The notes under the pieces were generated by a model. It was not told the origin of the DNA. It made no database searches and saw only the letters and a program-made list of their open reading frames with translations. The position numbers and the translations under genes were made by a program. From G965207125 sp965207125 (GTDB lineage: Bacteria; Pseudomonadota; Alphaproteobacteria; Puniceispirillales; UBA1172), in contig OZ242263.1 in the NCBI GenBank assembly GCA_965207125.1, positions 1,984,001-2,048,000 on the forward strand: 64,000 nucleotides of DNA, written 5' to 3'. Each line of letters opens with the position of its first letter. Within the stretch, counting starts at the first letter, position 1. Of this stretch, positions 40,201 to 47,145 are shown piece by piece.

Positions 40201-40926
40201 GCAGCTCAAACTCTGACCATCTTCGCCTTGCCTGACGTTACCAGCGATAGATTCACTAAAATATTAGGCGATGGGAGCGATGGGGGCGAAATCGGCAGGG
40301 ACGACGCGACCTCAAGTCAATTCTTGATCGGCGGCGATAACCGGCAGACGATTAATGCTGGTGAAGGAGGGGATGTGATCTTTGGCGGCCTGGGTAATGA
40401 TCTCAGCGTTCTGCTGGAGCAGGATAGCGGTTCGGATATCGTGTTTTATCGATATGATGGCGGTAATAATAGCAATGAGTCAGTGGCGCATGATGGCGCC
40501 GATGAGATCAAGTCCTTTGATCTGGATGAAGATTATCTGGTTCTGGCCCATGTGGGCAACGATGTTCACGATAATGCCGCTGCGTTCTATGCTTCGATCA
40601 AAGGCATTGACCTACTTGTTACTGCACTTGGAAATATTACTGGTGTCCTGTTCATTTTTACTGATAGCACCGATACGAATCAAGAAGTCGTTCTGAAGGT
40701 GGATTTTAGTGAAATTTTAGATGTCGCCGGGATGGATCTCTCCGCCTTTAGAGCCGATCCGGGTAGCGGCCAGCCGCGCGAAGGCAAGCGGGCGATCATG
40801 TCTGGTCAGGAAGACGCCGCTTATGAGGTGATTGATTCGCTGTTTGGCGATAGCCTACAACTGATTAATTTTGAGGATATCGGTTTTGAGTTAAATTCTG
40901 GGGAAACGGACCTTGCCATTCTCTAA
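34210..40926 (+). CDS. Class-B giant secreted adhesin (2238 aa)
   Basis: Predicted type I secreted calcium-binding surface protein. Residues 1-115 are the class-B N-terminus (VPFVVLDVAVDEDGSFSF, FSSPEKFRWEI, GVLTFKAGELDSKSIP), followed by a cadherin_3-like unit (125-235). A long run of RTX nonapeptides spans 250-335 (GGNDTITGGAGDDQIDGG and similar). A target-domain-like region follows (340-510), but unlike its paralogues no EF-hand module comes next. Instead there is a VCBS unit (515-620), He_PIG units (620-910) and a block shared with the protein at the left edge (910-2010; landmarks SSRNQ-I-GA, YYYEYYQDGD, YDVLTIWA, DTGFDITYSDADDA). The C-terminal target domain has one degraded RTX repeat (GNDLSVLLEQDSGSDIVFYRYDG) and ends GFELNSGETDLAIL. 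It contains an acidic 21-bp repeat at 37735-37801. Confidence 0.85.
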   Translation: MTNIDVPFVVLDVAVDEDGSFSFMITPSMAFSSPEKFRWEITFGQGAPHRGVLTFKAGELDSKSIPQSIDPDEHYQLRVFRVSDNNNDADDALVFQQQSEHLPLPLNNAPQQSRVGGDQGTDITQVKASLVLNKDEVTIIDASALLYMHPTDPNAVLTYTLTADPAGGDLFLGDVELGNGDTFTQSDIDAARLTFRFTADNNDPTDIAFTVSDGTLTLSGQSLTITPRVDYVVVDPEEDNMADLSSETAPQKIDAEGGNDTITGGAGDDQIDGGAGDDTIDGGGGNDVIDGGDGDDIITGGDDNDVIDGGDGNDSLTGGAGDDQIDGGAGDDDITLTHDGEDGSTVDFSKNEVVYTFGYDGVGIGGGDVIRGFKLGQDKLKFIASPNSEIATLEGFLNSIKGADDIDLTDDDAFIVTMMWSFDVAGVFSFDGILLHFKEGTSFGGARVSSPVVQITFDEPLGLGDLVTILGGDGSVADNFDGGLAAFKNLAVVLPLLFGEDNITFEASTVTITARGEVTEDDNNAAIATGTFDDDNPLTPPLTIVIDGDDDGDGVVEGTYGTMVFEAVTQNWTYTLDNERDATQALKAGQQETETFTFTADGTKFVVTITVNGVDDKPVRAANSDIPTRRGEVDQMIKAIDLSGLFTDIDGDDELILSVMVLADDSTREELITIGLEYDPDTKMITGQPNKAGFYTIEVTAKDGSIDGGGPTAIFGIRVAPLTDILGYLGKPIEAINLGNLFTDLDVATLTVTILDSSGSEVNINSIGLSYDDGTRMLTGTPTTTGAYTIKVVSSDGQDEIIFDFVLSAPQPSTLTGYVGQNTEIDLGSFITDPDNVTLTVTFLNSSGVEVDIGLRYTVTIEIVTDETTGLKTEKTTRAITGVPTSETGTYTLRIVATDSTPGVQAETFTFDFTLVALQPPTLTFVEEQVEANADFTATGDSVDLTNPIVPIVLGNQFADIDGNAVTLVLDGGRELSDIGLSYDPNTKTITGMLREFGTYTIVASAGNDVNGNAIERTIVIVAESDKTLPQIIQIDDPDTLIDNPDVSSRNQVGIRVGAKGGSADDVTAARTDLKSDYDDSDVSVTTPTDTTDTEEEYVVEGEYGRFIITRMRGEEAPDGSSGELSYYYEYYQDGDENYKNINALGAGEKAYDVLTIWAFDRLTDAEFDQLVAVAEELVDDDEELVDGAEELVDDDEGGAHEIPQSALDRRVFKTVVVEITGVNDAPEVVSETFDVLFTDSQAVDIDIDPANFFDIDGDTLTITVTLNDGTALNTIGLAYDPATGKITGTPDAAGPHTIKVTATDGASESASYTFILSTDPANVNTEPVVEISGTQTLDLTARVAFASDSDTGFDITYSDADDAHRDNDEVIYNFYQLGLDEDDNPIRIRPADTLFFVDPDGSILLKAGVRLVSNLSFEVVATDGEGASSAPKQFTITVTENPAPILTWSGLDGLETILNNPELEDRSKIYISDIEDARLGRLIIQDSDTDASVFTPESFTITGDQADKFVVKKDDNGLWYLFLKDGESLDYDDSEGVILDLNITVSDGTNTSNVVDVIVSAARGYFFEESTYQDVVYQARPEEGDVAGTRYSIKSGIGDGDLFTIDGDDGEVRFKFDSIPATFDVDGEFNFIIVERNGGDVVEKVVTIYNNDYGDINLSGGGSSLSADKPIGDEIGPSIGAATVEDADGETSLAYYWFTDTRPFFERNASFQKLLNGEVNSAENDQPLTPLEVENISRLTLKGEYAEKEIWLVITATDSEGHITYRFWQGRRFDIADARDSAFPLAKTGINDGDGNIDLLGDLHRSDEDWISFTVEQSDVENGGSVTVKIAGPKAKDLRFEILKSSEDTSSDIKRLIDGAEQSETLTEAGDYVLRVLNGGIGGITPSPNGLYTVTFERIDDKPTGLQLTEATEVLTLGADLSQGMKAGVLTITDDLYGSNTIILSGADAELFEIRDTSDRLIKELWLKVGVDRSTLETTVEVTASVEGTGKGNNPDAAQTLTIFALPDVTSDRFTKILGDGSDGGEIGRDDATSSQFLIGGDNRQTINAGEGGDVIFGGLGNDLSVLLEQDSGSDIVFYRYDGGNNSNESVAHDGADEIKSFDLDEDYLVLAHVGNDVHDNAAAFYASIKGIDLLVTALGNITGVLFIFTDSTDTNQEVVLKVDFSEILDVAGMDLSAFRADPGSGQPREGKRAIMSGQEDAAYEVIDSLFGDSLQLINFEDIGFELNSGETDLAIL
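34970..35215 (+). repeat. RTX nonapeptide array
   Basis: About nine GG-x-G-x-D-x-(I/L)-x repeats (TITGGAGDD, QIDGGAGDD, TIDGGGGND, VIDGGDGDD and others) should form a calcium-filled beta-roll. Paralogues have only two or three repeats at this position, so the array has expanded here. Confidence 0.85.
37735..37801 (+). repeat. Acidic 21-bp tandem repeat
   Basis: Three units of GAAGAACTGGTCGACG, each followed by a variable Asp/Gly/Ala codon group, encode EELVDDD, EELVDGA and EELVDDD. The paralogous position in the first adhesin has a short non-repetitive stretch (QLIANASSEVPQ). Probably replication slippage in a surface loop. Confidence 0.85.
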
Positions 40927-40996
40927 CATTGAGCATATGGCCGACACTACGGGTATTGTATTTATCTCCACCGCTTTATTCCGCAGATTATAGTGT

Positions 40997-41039
40997 GTGA
41001 TTGATTTTGAAGCTATAGCCTTGAACTAGGGTGTCGAAA
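40997..41039 (+). pseudogene. Ghost of an adhesin 3' end in the copper-chaperone leader
   Basis: GTGATTGATTTTGAAGCTATAGCCTTGAAC resembles both the ghost at 34087 and the intact LI(N/D)FED(I/V)GFELN coding ends. It lies about 70 bp after the stop of the 2238-aa gene and directly before the start at 41044, so the chaperone's 5' leader appears to be built from it. A role as a promoter element cannot be excluded. Confidence 0.45.
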
Positions 41040-41043
41040 AACT

Positions 41044-41523
41044 ATGAAACGAATTCTTATCGGCCTTCTCATTCTTCTTGGAAGCTTTGGGGGAGTCTTC
41101 GAGGGCATAGCCAGCGGTGCTCAAGCAGATGAGACCGTTTTTGGCGGGCTAATCATCAGCGACGCATGGATCAAGGAAACTTCGCCCAACCATCCGGTGA
41201 CTGGAGGTTATCTGGCGATCACTAACACGAACAATAGCGAAGACCGATTGCTTTCAGTGTCATCGGTGTTCTCAAAACGATCAGAAGTCCATCAAATCAC
41301 GGTAGAGAACGATGTGATGACCATGGGCGCGGTTAAGGATGGCATTCTTATTGAGGCGGGACAAACTACTCACCTTAAGCCCGGCGGTTATCACTTGATG
41401 TTCATGCGGTTAGACCGGCAAATGAAACCGCAAGACGTCCACGAGGTAATGCTTGTTTTTGAAAAAGCGGGGGCTGTCACCATCTCCATGACAGTCGACA
41501 AAACCAGCCGCGTTTCCAGATAA
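41044..41523 (+). CDS. PCu(A)C-type periplasmic copper chaperone
   Basis: A 159-aa exported protein that likely binds Cu(I) in the periplasm and helps assemble the CuA centre of cytochrome oxidase. Residues 1-28 are a signal peptide (basic start, hydrophobic LLILLGSFGG, AQA before the mature end). The mature domain has the family layout: DAWIKETSP, GYLAITN, then H83, M92/M94 and GGYHLMFM with H117 and M119/M121. The residue after H83 is Gln, where many family members have Met. It is the first gene after the adhesin block and stands alone. The preceding leader contains an adhesin-tail ghost. Family assignment is firm; the Cu site geometry is inferred. Confidence 0.85.
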   Translation: MKRILIGLLILLGSFGGVFEGIASGAQADETVFGGLIISDAWIKETSPNHPVTGGYLAITNTNNSEDRLLSVSSVFSKRSEVHQITVENDVMTMGAVKDGILIEAGQTTHLKPGGYHLMFMRLDRQMKPQDVHEVMLVFEKAGAVTISMTVDKTSRVSR

Positions 41524-41610
41524 ATCAAAGACGGTAATGAGGCGCCAATATGAACAGAAGAATTATTATGCGGCCCCATGGGTGACCCGAGATAGGATAA
41601 GGATACCAAG

Positions 41611-42303
41611 ATGAAAACAATCGGTTTAATAGGCGGGATGAGTTGGGAGTCCACGAGCACATACTACACATTGCTCAACGAGATGATTAAGGAGCAATTG
41701 GGTGGGTTGCATTCAGCAAAGATCTGCCTGATCAGCATTGACTTTGCTGGTCTTGAAGAATATTTGCGCGGCGGTGAGTGGGACAAAATCGCCAAGGCCT
41801 TGCAACACGCAGCAAAGCAGGTCGAAAATGGCGGCGGTGATTGCCTAGTTCTTTGCACCAACACGATGCACAAGGTTTTTGCCAAGATAGAACAGGCTGT
41901 GAAAATTCCGTGCTTTCACATCGTCGATGCGGTGGGCGAGAAACTCCTTAAGGATGGCGTGAAGCGGGTCGGTTTGCTGGGAACGCGATTCACGATGGAA
42001 GATGATTTCTTCACTAGCCGCCTTGAGCAAAAATACGGAATAGAGGCGATTGTACCCGATGCGGCGGGGATTAGAAAAGTGAATACGATTATCTTCGATG
42101 AGTTATGCTTAGGGATAACACTTGATTCCTCGCGGGTTGAGTATTTGCGCGTTATCGATACATTGATCGCCCAAGACATCGAGGCAGTAATTTTGGGTTG
42201 CACTGAAATAGAGATGCTGGTTAAACCTTCAGATACTGATATAATGCTTTACGACACCACAAGACTACACGCCGCCTGCGCGGTCAACTGGGCGCTGCAA
42301 TAA
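41611..42303 (+). CDS. Aspartate/glutamate racemase family protein
   Basis: A 230-aa cytoplasmic, cofactor-independent amino-acid racemase of the aspartate racemase/YgeA type. The start has IGLIGGMSWEST, typical of the family. The two catalytic cysteines are present: C82 in LCTNTMHK and C197 in ILGCTEIEML. Length is as expected. AAGGAT lies a few bases before the ATG. The gene sits between the copper chaperone and the GFA-family gene, same strand, but nothing indicates a pathway link. Substrate (Asp, Glu or another amino acid) cannot be told from sequence. Confidence 0.85.
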   Translation: MKTIGLIGGMSWESTSTYYTLLNEMIKEQLGGLHSAKICLISIDFAGLEEYLRGGEWDKIAKALQHAAKQVENGGGDCLVLCTNTMHKVFAKIEQAVKIPCFHIVDAVGEKLLKDGVKRVGLLGTRFTMEDDFFTSRLEQKYGIEAIVPDAAGIRKVNTIIFDELCLGITLDSSRVEYLRVIDTLIAQDIEAVILGCTEIEMLVKPSDTDIMLYDTTRLHAACAVNWALQ

Positions 42304-42329
42304 GCCGGCAATAAGAAAGAGACAAATTG

Positions 42330-42785
42330 ATGTCAAAACTATCAGGGCCAGAATCATCTGAAATAGAATCATCTGAAACAGAATCATCTGGAACAGAATC
42401 GTCAGGGAACAAATCATCCAAAATTCTAACAGGAACCTGCCATTGCCAAAGTGTGGCTTTCAATATTCCCGCCGATACCGATTTCTCCGCCTCCGCTCGC
42501 TGCGATTGCTCTTTTTGTCGGCGACGCTGGGCCGCGACGGCCAGTGTAGCGGTTGGCAGGCTGGAAGTAACCCGAGGCAAGGATGCGCTGACTCTTTACA
42601 CGTTTAACACCGGAACTGCGCGTCATTATTTCTGTCGTAGATGCGGGATTTACACATTTCACCGCCGCCGCAGTAAACCTGATGAATATGGGGTTAATAT
42701 TACATGTTTTAATCATGTGAATATCCATGACTATGCTAATGCGCCGATCGATGATGGAATCAATCATCCGTCCGACAGAAAGTGA
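42330..42785 (+). CDS. GFA/CENP-V family zinc protein with Ser/Glu repeat N-terminus
   Basis: A 151-aa protein of the glutathione-dependent formaldehyde-activating (GFA)/CENP-V fold. Zinc-ligand cysteines are visible: GTCHCQSVAF, CDCSFCRRRW and FCRRCGIYTFH. Family members bind zinc; glutathione-formaldehyde activity is proven for few, so the function is open. ATG 42330 is preferred to the TTG just before it. Residues 7-31 are an unusual Ser/Glu-rich stretch (ESSEIESSETESSGTESS) encoded by a 15-bp tandem repeat and absent from typical members. The gene ends 10 bp before the homoserine dehydrogenase start chosen here. Confidence 0.8.
   Translation: MSKLSGPESSEIESSETESSGTESSGNKSSKILTGTCHCQSVAFNIPADTDFSASARCDCSFCRRRWAATASVAVGRLEVTRGKDALTLYTFNTGTARHYFCRRCGIYTFHRRRSKPDEYGVNITCFNHVNIHDYANAPIDDGINHPSDRK
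42351..42425 (+). repeat. 15-bp tandem repeat in the GFA-family gene
   Basis: Five units related to GAATCATCTGAAACA at 42351, 42366, 42381, 42396 and 42411; the first three are nearly identical and the last two diverged. It stays in frame at each unit, so slippage changes length without a frameshift. Confidence 0.9.
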
Positions 42786-42795
42786 TAATGGTTTT

Positions 42796-44091
42796 ATGGC
42801 TATGACGATGAAAATTGCAGTCGCTGGTTTAGGCACAGTCGGGGCTGAGGTCGTAAGGCAGGTGCTTGATCACCATCGAGGCGGAAACAATGCCGTCACC
42901 TTCGATGTGGTCGCGGTCTCGGCACGTGACCAGAGTAAAGCGCGAGGCTTCTCCATGGAGGGGATCAGTTTTGTGGATAACCCGGTCGCCCTTGCCCAGC
43001 GCGATGATATCACCTGCGTGGTGGAATTGATCGGCGGCGAAGATGGAGTGGCGAACGAGTTAGTTTCAGCGGCGATTGACGCTGGCAAACACGTGGTAAC
43101 GGCAAATAAAGCCCTGTTGGCGCATCACGGGCTTGAACTCGCACTGAAAGCTGAAGCGAGGGGCGTGGCGCTGGCGGCTGAGGCAGCAGTGGCCGGTGGT
43201 ATTCCAGCGGTTAAGATCTTAAAAGAAGGGCTTGCGGGTAACAGAATCACCCGCATTTCAGGGATTCTAAATGGCACCTGCAATTATATCCTATCGCTGA
43301 TGCAAAGCGAGGGGCGTGATTTTGATGACGTCTTAAAAGAAGCCCAAGAGGCAGGCTACGCCGAGGCCGACCCGAGTTTTGATATAGACGGCATAGATGC
43401 TGCGCATAAATTGGCACTGCTGGCCTCGATGGGATTTGGTTTTGTGCCATCTTTTGAGATGATCGAGATCACCGGCATCCGCGAGATCAGCCTGAATGAT
43501 ATCGAAAATGCAGATAAACTCGGCTTGGCTATTCGCCTGCTTGCCGTGGCTGAACGCCACGAGGAGGCTGCGCGGTTTTTTGTTAAGCCGGTGATGGTGC
43601 CGCAATCCTCGCAATTAGCGAAAATCAACGGCGCCCTAAATGCGGTGGCGTTTTCTGGAGACCCGGTGGACCAAGTGACCACAATAGGCGCAGGCGCAGG
43701 CGCAGGCCCCACAGCCTCGGCGGTGCTAGCGGATCTGATTGATATCGCCTATGGCCGAAAAACCCCTCTTTTCGGCACCGCCGCCACGCGCCTAACGCTG
43801 CCACCGACAAAATCAGACATGATATGGATGGAGCGGTATTACGTGAGATTATCGGTTTATGATCGTCCGGGTGTCTTGGCGGATGTAACAGCGGTTTTAC
43901 GGGATTGCGCCATATCGGTTGAGAGCATTCTGCAGCACGGGCGCGCATCAGACGGCGAGGACGGCATTGTCTCGGTGATACTCACCACGCATGAGGTGGC
44001 CTCAGATGCAATGAGTAAAGCGTTATCAGTGATCGCTCGCCTCGAAAACATAAGGTCAAAGCCGATCGCCCTAGGGGTCGCTGATGGATGA
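42796..44091 (+). CDS. hom: Homoserine dehydrogenase
   Basis: Reduces aspartate semialdehyde to homoserine with NAD(P)H, the branch to threonine and methionine. 431 aa from ATG 42796. The nucleotide-binding start is VAGLGTVGAEV, followed by VVTANKALLAHHG, ISGILNGTCNYILS, and EADPSFDIDGIDAAHKLALL with the family's catalytic Asp/Lys region. The C-terminal 80 residues are an ACT domain (YYVRLSVYDRPGVLADVTAV), typical for threonine feedback. An upstream start at 42727 would overlap the previous gene by 59 bp and add residues not found in the family. The normal GAGxxPTAS loop reads GAGAGAGPTAS, encoded by repeated GGCGCA. It overlaps recJ by 8 bp, which indicates translational coupling. Confidence 0.93.
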   Translation: MAMTMKIAVAGLGTVGAEVVRQVLDHHRGGNNAVTFDVVAVSARDQSKARGFSMEGISFVDNPVALAQRDDITCVVELIGGEDGVANELVSAAIDAGKHVVTANKALLAHHGLELALKAEARGVALAAEAAVAGGIPAVKILKEGLAGNRITRISGILNGTCNYILSLMQSEGRDFDDVLKEAQEAGYAEADPSFDIDGIDAAHKLALLASMGFGFVPSFEMIEITGIREISLNDIENADKLGLAIRLLAVAERHEEAARFFVKPVMVPQSSQLAKINGALNAVAFSGDPVDQVTTIGAGAGAGPTASAVLADLIDIAYGRKTPLFGTAATRLTLPPTKSDMIWMERYYVRLSVYDRPGVLADVTAVLRDCAISVESILQHGRASDGEDGIVSVILTTHEVASDAMSKALSVIARLENIRSKPIALGVADG

Positions 44092-45877
44092 TCAATCCTC
44101 GGCGACAGGAGCAAGATGGTCTCTAGCCTCTCCTGAGAAACATAACGTTGACGGGTTGATCGAGGCGACAAAAATGCCTTTGCCAGTGGCACAAATGCTA
44201 GCGTCTCGAGGCCTATTAAAAGAAAACATTGAGCGCTGGCTTGACCCTAAAATGCGCGATTTAATGCCCAACCCATCGGTTTTTGCTGATATGGATAAAG
44301 TAGCAGGGCGTCTTGCGGATGCAGTGGTGGCCGGCGAGGCTGTGGGGATTTTTGGTGATTATGATGTCGACGGGGCGGTATCAGCGACAATCTTCCAAGA
44401 GACCCTCACCGCGCTAGGCCTCCAAGTCAGCGTTCATATTCCACATCGCTCCAATGAAGGCTATGGCCCCAATTTACCCGCGATGATCAAACTAATAGAG
44501 GGCGGACACCGCCTGATTCTAACAGTTGATTGCGGAGTTAACGCCCACGCGCCGATCGAAGGTGCGGTTAAGGCAGGGGCTGAGGTAATTGTCGTGGATC
44601 ATCATCTGCCCGGGGTTGATTTACCGCCAGCGATGGCGGTTGTTAACCCTAATCGTCATGATGATAAAAGCGGCCATGGCTATTTGGCAGCGGCAGGGGT
44701 TAGTTTTATGGTGGCGGTCGCGCTATTGCGTGAATTACGACAACGGGGGCATTTCAGCAGTCCAGCCGATGAGCCTGTTCTAGAGAATCTGCTCGATTGT
44801 GTAGCACTCGCAACAATCGCCGATGTTGTGCCGTTAGTCGGTCTTAATAGAGCCTTTATTCGCGGAGGCTTGCAGGTGATGACGAAGGGCGAAAGACCGG
44901 GATTAAAGGCGTTGGCTGAAGCGGCCCAGCTAAAATCTGCACCTAATAGCGGGTCGTTGGGGTTTGTTTTCGCTCCCCGGATTAACGCCGGCGGAAGGCT
45001 AGGCGCTCCAGACCTGGGGGTAAGACTTTTAACCGCACAGAATGATGCTGAAGCATGCAAAGTAGCGGCGATTATAGAAAGGCTGAATACCGAACGCCGT
45101 GCAATCGAAAAATCAGTGACGGACGACGCACATGCGCAGCTAGTCGCTAAAAGCGACCCGGATGAAAAACTGCGGGTTTTATGCTCGTGGGGAGAAAATT
45201 GGGATGAAGGCGTGATCGGAATCAGCGCAGGTAAACTCAAGGAGCATTTTAACCGTGCGGTTTGCGTTATTAGCGTGTCGACAGATGAAGAGGGTCGGCG
45301 GATCGGCAAAGGATCAGGGCGTTCAATCGCAGGGTTCAAACTAGGAACAGCAATAGCCGCTGCAAAAGAGCAAGGTTTGCTGATTACCGGTGGCGGGCAT
45401 GATATGGCGGCGGGGTTCTCGTTAGATATGGAGAATTATGATTCTTTTGTCAGTTTTATCAGTGAACGCGCCGAAAAAGATCTCACCGGACAGGATTTGC
45501 GCAAAACGCTTAAAATCGATGCGGAACTATCTCTGGCCTTAGCAACATCTGAAACTTTGAATTGGCTCGATCAAGCGGAACCTTACGGCGTGAATTTCAC
45601 AGAACCTTTGTTTGTTGTGTCGGCGGCGGCGGTACGTTTTCGGCGGATGCTGGGTAAAAACGATGAGCATATCGCGGTTTCGCTAGATGATTTTTCAGGG
45701 AAAATAGATGGTATTGGATTTTTTGTTGGGGATAAACCTCTTGGTAAAGCCCTCAAGAAGGCAAGTTTAGATGAGGTGCGGGTTGATGTGGTTGGAAGTC
45801 TAGGGCGAGATCGTATGAAAGGGAAGCCGCAACTGATTATAAAAGACCTTCGACCTACTAGGCAAAACGATGCTTGA
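44084..45877 (+). CDS. recJ: Single-stranded-DNA 5'-3' exonuclease RecJ
   Basis: A 597-aa DHH-family exonuclease acting in recombination and mismatch/base-excision repair. Metal-binding motifs are intact: DYDVDG (92-97), TVDCG (147-151) and VDHH (171-174), then ATIADVVPL. The DHHA1 domain has GWDEGVIGISAGKL-type sequence (here NWDEGVIGIS), GSGRSIAGF and GGGHDMAAGF. Length fits the family. ATG overlaps the end of hom by 8 bp. In many alphaproteobacteria glpX lies between hom and recJ; it is absent here. Confidence 0.93.
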   Translation: MDDQSSATGARWSLASPEKHNVDGLIEATKMPLPVAQMLASRGLLKENIERWLDPKMRDLMPNPSVFADMDKVAGRLADAVVAGEAVGIFGDYDVDGAVSATIFQETLTALGLQVSVHIPHRSNEGYGPNLPAMIKLIEGGHRLILTVDCGVNAHAPIEGAVKAGAEVIVVDHHLPGVDLPPAMAVVNPNRHDDKSGHGYLAAAGVSFMVAVALLRELRQRGHFSSPADEPVLENLLDCVALATIADVVPLVGLNRAFIRGGLQVMTKGERPGLKALAEAAQLKSAPNSGSLGFVFAPRINAGGRLGAPDLGVRLLTAQNDAEACKVAAIIERLNTERRAIEKSVTDDAHAQLVAKSDPDEKLRVLCSWGENWDEGVIGISAGKLKEHFNRAVCVISVSTDEEGRRIGKGSGRSIAGFKLGTAIAAAKEQGLLITGGGHDMAAGFSLDMENYDSFVSFISERAEKDLTGQDLRKTLKIDAELSLALATSETLNWLDQAEPYGVNFTEPLFVVSAAAVRFRRMLGKNDEHIAVSLDDFSGKIDGIGFFVGDKPLGKALKKASLDEVRVDVVGSLGRDRMKGKPQLIIKDLRPTRQNDA

Positions 45878-45917
45878 TTTAGCCGCGCATTTTGGCTAGG
45901 AAAGACATTGCCTTTAT

Positions 45918-45993
45918 GACCCGTTCGTCTAGAGGCCTAGGACATCGGCCTTTCACGCCGACAACACGGGTTCGAATCCCGTACGGGTCGCCA
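45918..45993 (+). tRNA. tRNA-Glu (anticodon TTC)
   Basis: Complete cloverleaf. Acceptor GACCCGT pairs with ACGGGTC. The D arm has CTAGAGGCCTAGGAC, the anticodon loop is CTTTCAC (TTC) on a TCGGC/GCCGA stem, and the T arm is CGGG-TTCGAAT-CCCG type. Discriminator G and CCA (45991-45993) are encoded. It lies between recJ and fabD, same strand. Confidence 0.97.
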
Positions 45994-46015
45994 CTTTATC
46001 AGACGCAGGTTTGGA

Positions 46016-46957
46016 ATGGCTAAAACAGCATTTCTTTTCCCCGGTCAAGGTTCACAAAGCATCGGTATGGGCGGTAGCATCATGGCGGCGAGTGATGCGG
46101 CCCGTGAGGTAATAGAAACAGTAGACGAAGCGCTAGGGGGCGGGCTTAAGCAGATTATGCTAGAAGGCCCCGCCGATACCCTAACCCTAACCTGTAACGC
46201 GCAGCCCGCGCTGATGGCAACATCTGTGGCGGTGGTGCGCGCGCTTGAAAATGCCCTCGGCAAGCCAATTGATAAGATCGGTGATTTTGTTGCGGGACAC
46301 TCGCTAGGTGAATACGCGGCCCTGACGGCGGTGGGCGTGTTTGATGTGGCCCTCGCGGCGAAACTACTCCGATTGCGGGGCGAGGCGATGCAAAACGCAG
46401 TCGCGGTGGGTGAGGGTGCAATGGCGGCGTTGCTCGGCGGTGAAATCAAGCAGGTCGAATCAATTCTCGCAAAAATCAAAACCGGCGTGGTCTCTATCGC
46501 CAATGACAACGCAACGGGGCAGATTGTGATTAGCGGCGAGACTAGCGCGGTAAACGCGGCGATTGAGGAGGCAAAAGCCAGTGGGGTTAAAAGAGCGATC
46601 TTATTGCCGGTCAGTGCGCCATTTCATTGCAGTCTGATGAACCCGGCAGCCGAGGTAATGGCGCAGGCCCTAGGTGAGGCACCTTTCGGGGCGCCAAACC
46701 TGCCGGTGGTAACGAATACCAGTGCAACAGCGCAAACCAATACGGAGGTTTTACGCGACCATCTGGTGGCGCAGGTAACAGGCCGGGTGCGCTGGCGTGA
46801 AACTTTGCTCACTCTGGCAGATCAAGGCGTATCGCGTTTTATCGAGGTTGGCACGGGCAAGGTGTTATCAGGGCTTGTAAAAAGAACAGTGGCAGAGGCC
46901 GAGACCTTTAACATAGAAACCGCTGATGATCTTGAGGCGGCCTTAGCGTTATTTTAG
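46016..46957 (+). CDS. fabD: Malonyl-CoA:ACP transacylase
   Basis: Loads malonate onto ACP for fatty-acid elongation. 313 aa. FPGQGSQ at 8-14, nucleophile Ser96 in GHSLGEY, catalytic His204 in SAPFHCSLM, and VEVGTGKVLSGL near the end (here IEVGTGKVLSGL). It lies 22 bp after tRNA-Glu and heads the fatty-acid cluster, separated from fabG by a lipoprotein gene. In many alphaproteobacteria fabD and fabG are adjacent, so the insertion is notable. Confidence 0.95.
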   Translation: MAKTAFLFPGQGSQSIGMGGSIMAASDAAREVIETVDEALGGGLKQIMLEGPADTLTLTCNAQPALMATSVAVVRALENALGKPIDKIGDFVAGHSLGEYAALTAVGVFDVALAAKLLRLRGEAMQNAVAVGEGAMAALLGGEIKQVESILAKIKTGVVSIANDNATGQIVISGETSAVNAAIEEAKASGVKRAILLPVSAPFHCSLMNPAAEVMAQALGEAPFGAPNLPVVTNTSATAQTNTEVLRDHLVAQVTGRVRWRETLLTLADQGVSRFIEVGTGKVLSGLVKRTVAEAETFNIETADDLEAALALF

Positions 46958-47099
46958 CCGATTAAAGCCAACAAAACCTAAGCTTAGCGATCTTATTTGA
47001 ACAAGGGGGCTGACTCCATAGATATACAGATGATCAGCACAGTCTCTCCCATTGTTACCCCCCATCAAAAAAACAGTTTCTTTTTTAAGAGATATTTTA

Positions 47100-47105
47100 T
47101 ATAAT
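47100..47105 (+). promoter_or_regulatory. Probable -10 element of the lipoprotein gene
   Basis: A perfect TATAAT in an AT-rich stretch 40 bp before the start codon at 47146. The -35 region is poor (TTTCTT about 17 bp upstream). Inferred promoter. Confidence 0.4.
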
Positions 47106-47145
47106 TCAGTATTCACTAAATAAATTTTTAGTATAGGGGGGAGAA

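Noticed and set aside
42727..42795. Upstream start for homoserine dehydrogenase
   Set aside because: It would overlap the GFA-family gene by 59 bp and add 23 residues unlike the family; ATG 42796 gives the normal N-terminus.
43686..43710. GGCGCA hexamer repeat in hom as a functional element
   Set aside because: It merely lengthens a glycine/alanine loop (GAGAGAG); probably slippage with little effect.
45880..45898. Hairpin after recJ as a terminator
   Set aside because: TAGCC/GGCTA stem with no T-run; tRNA-Glu follows 20 bp later.
47058..47141. CCCCCC at 47058-47063 pairing with the GGGGGG ribosome-binding site at 47136-47141 as an RNA switch
   Set aside because: Only six pairs with no flanking complementarity, and the likely promoter (-10 at 47100) lies between them, so the C-run would not be in the transcript.
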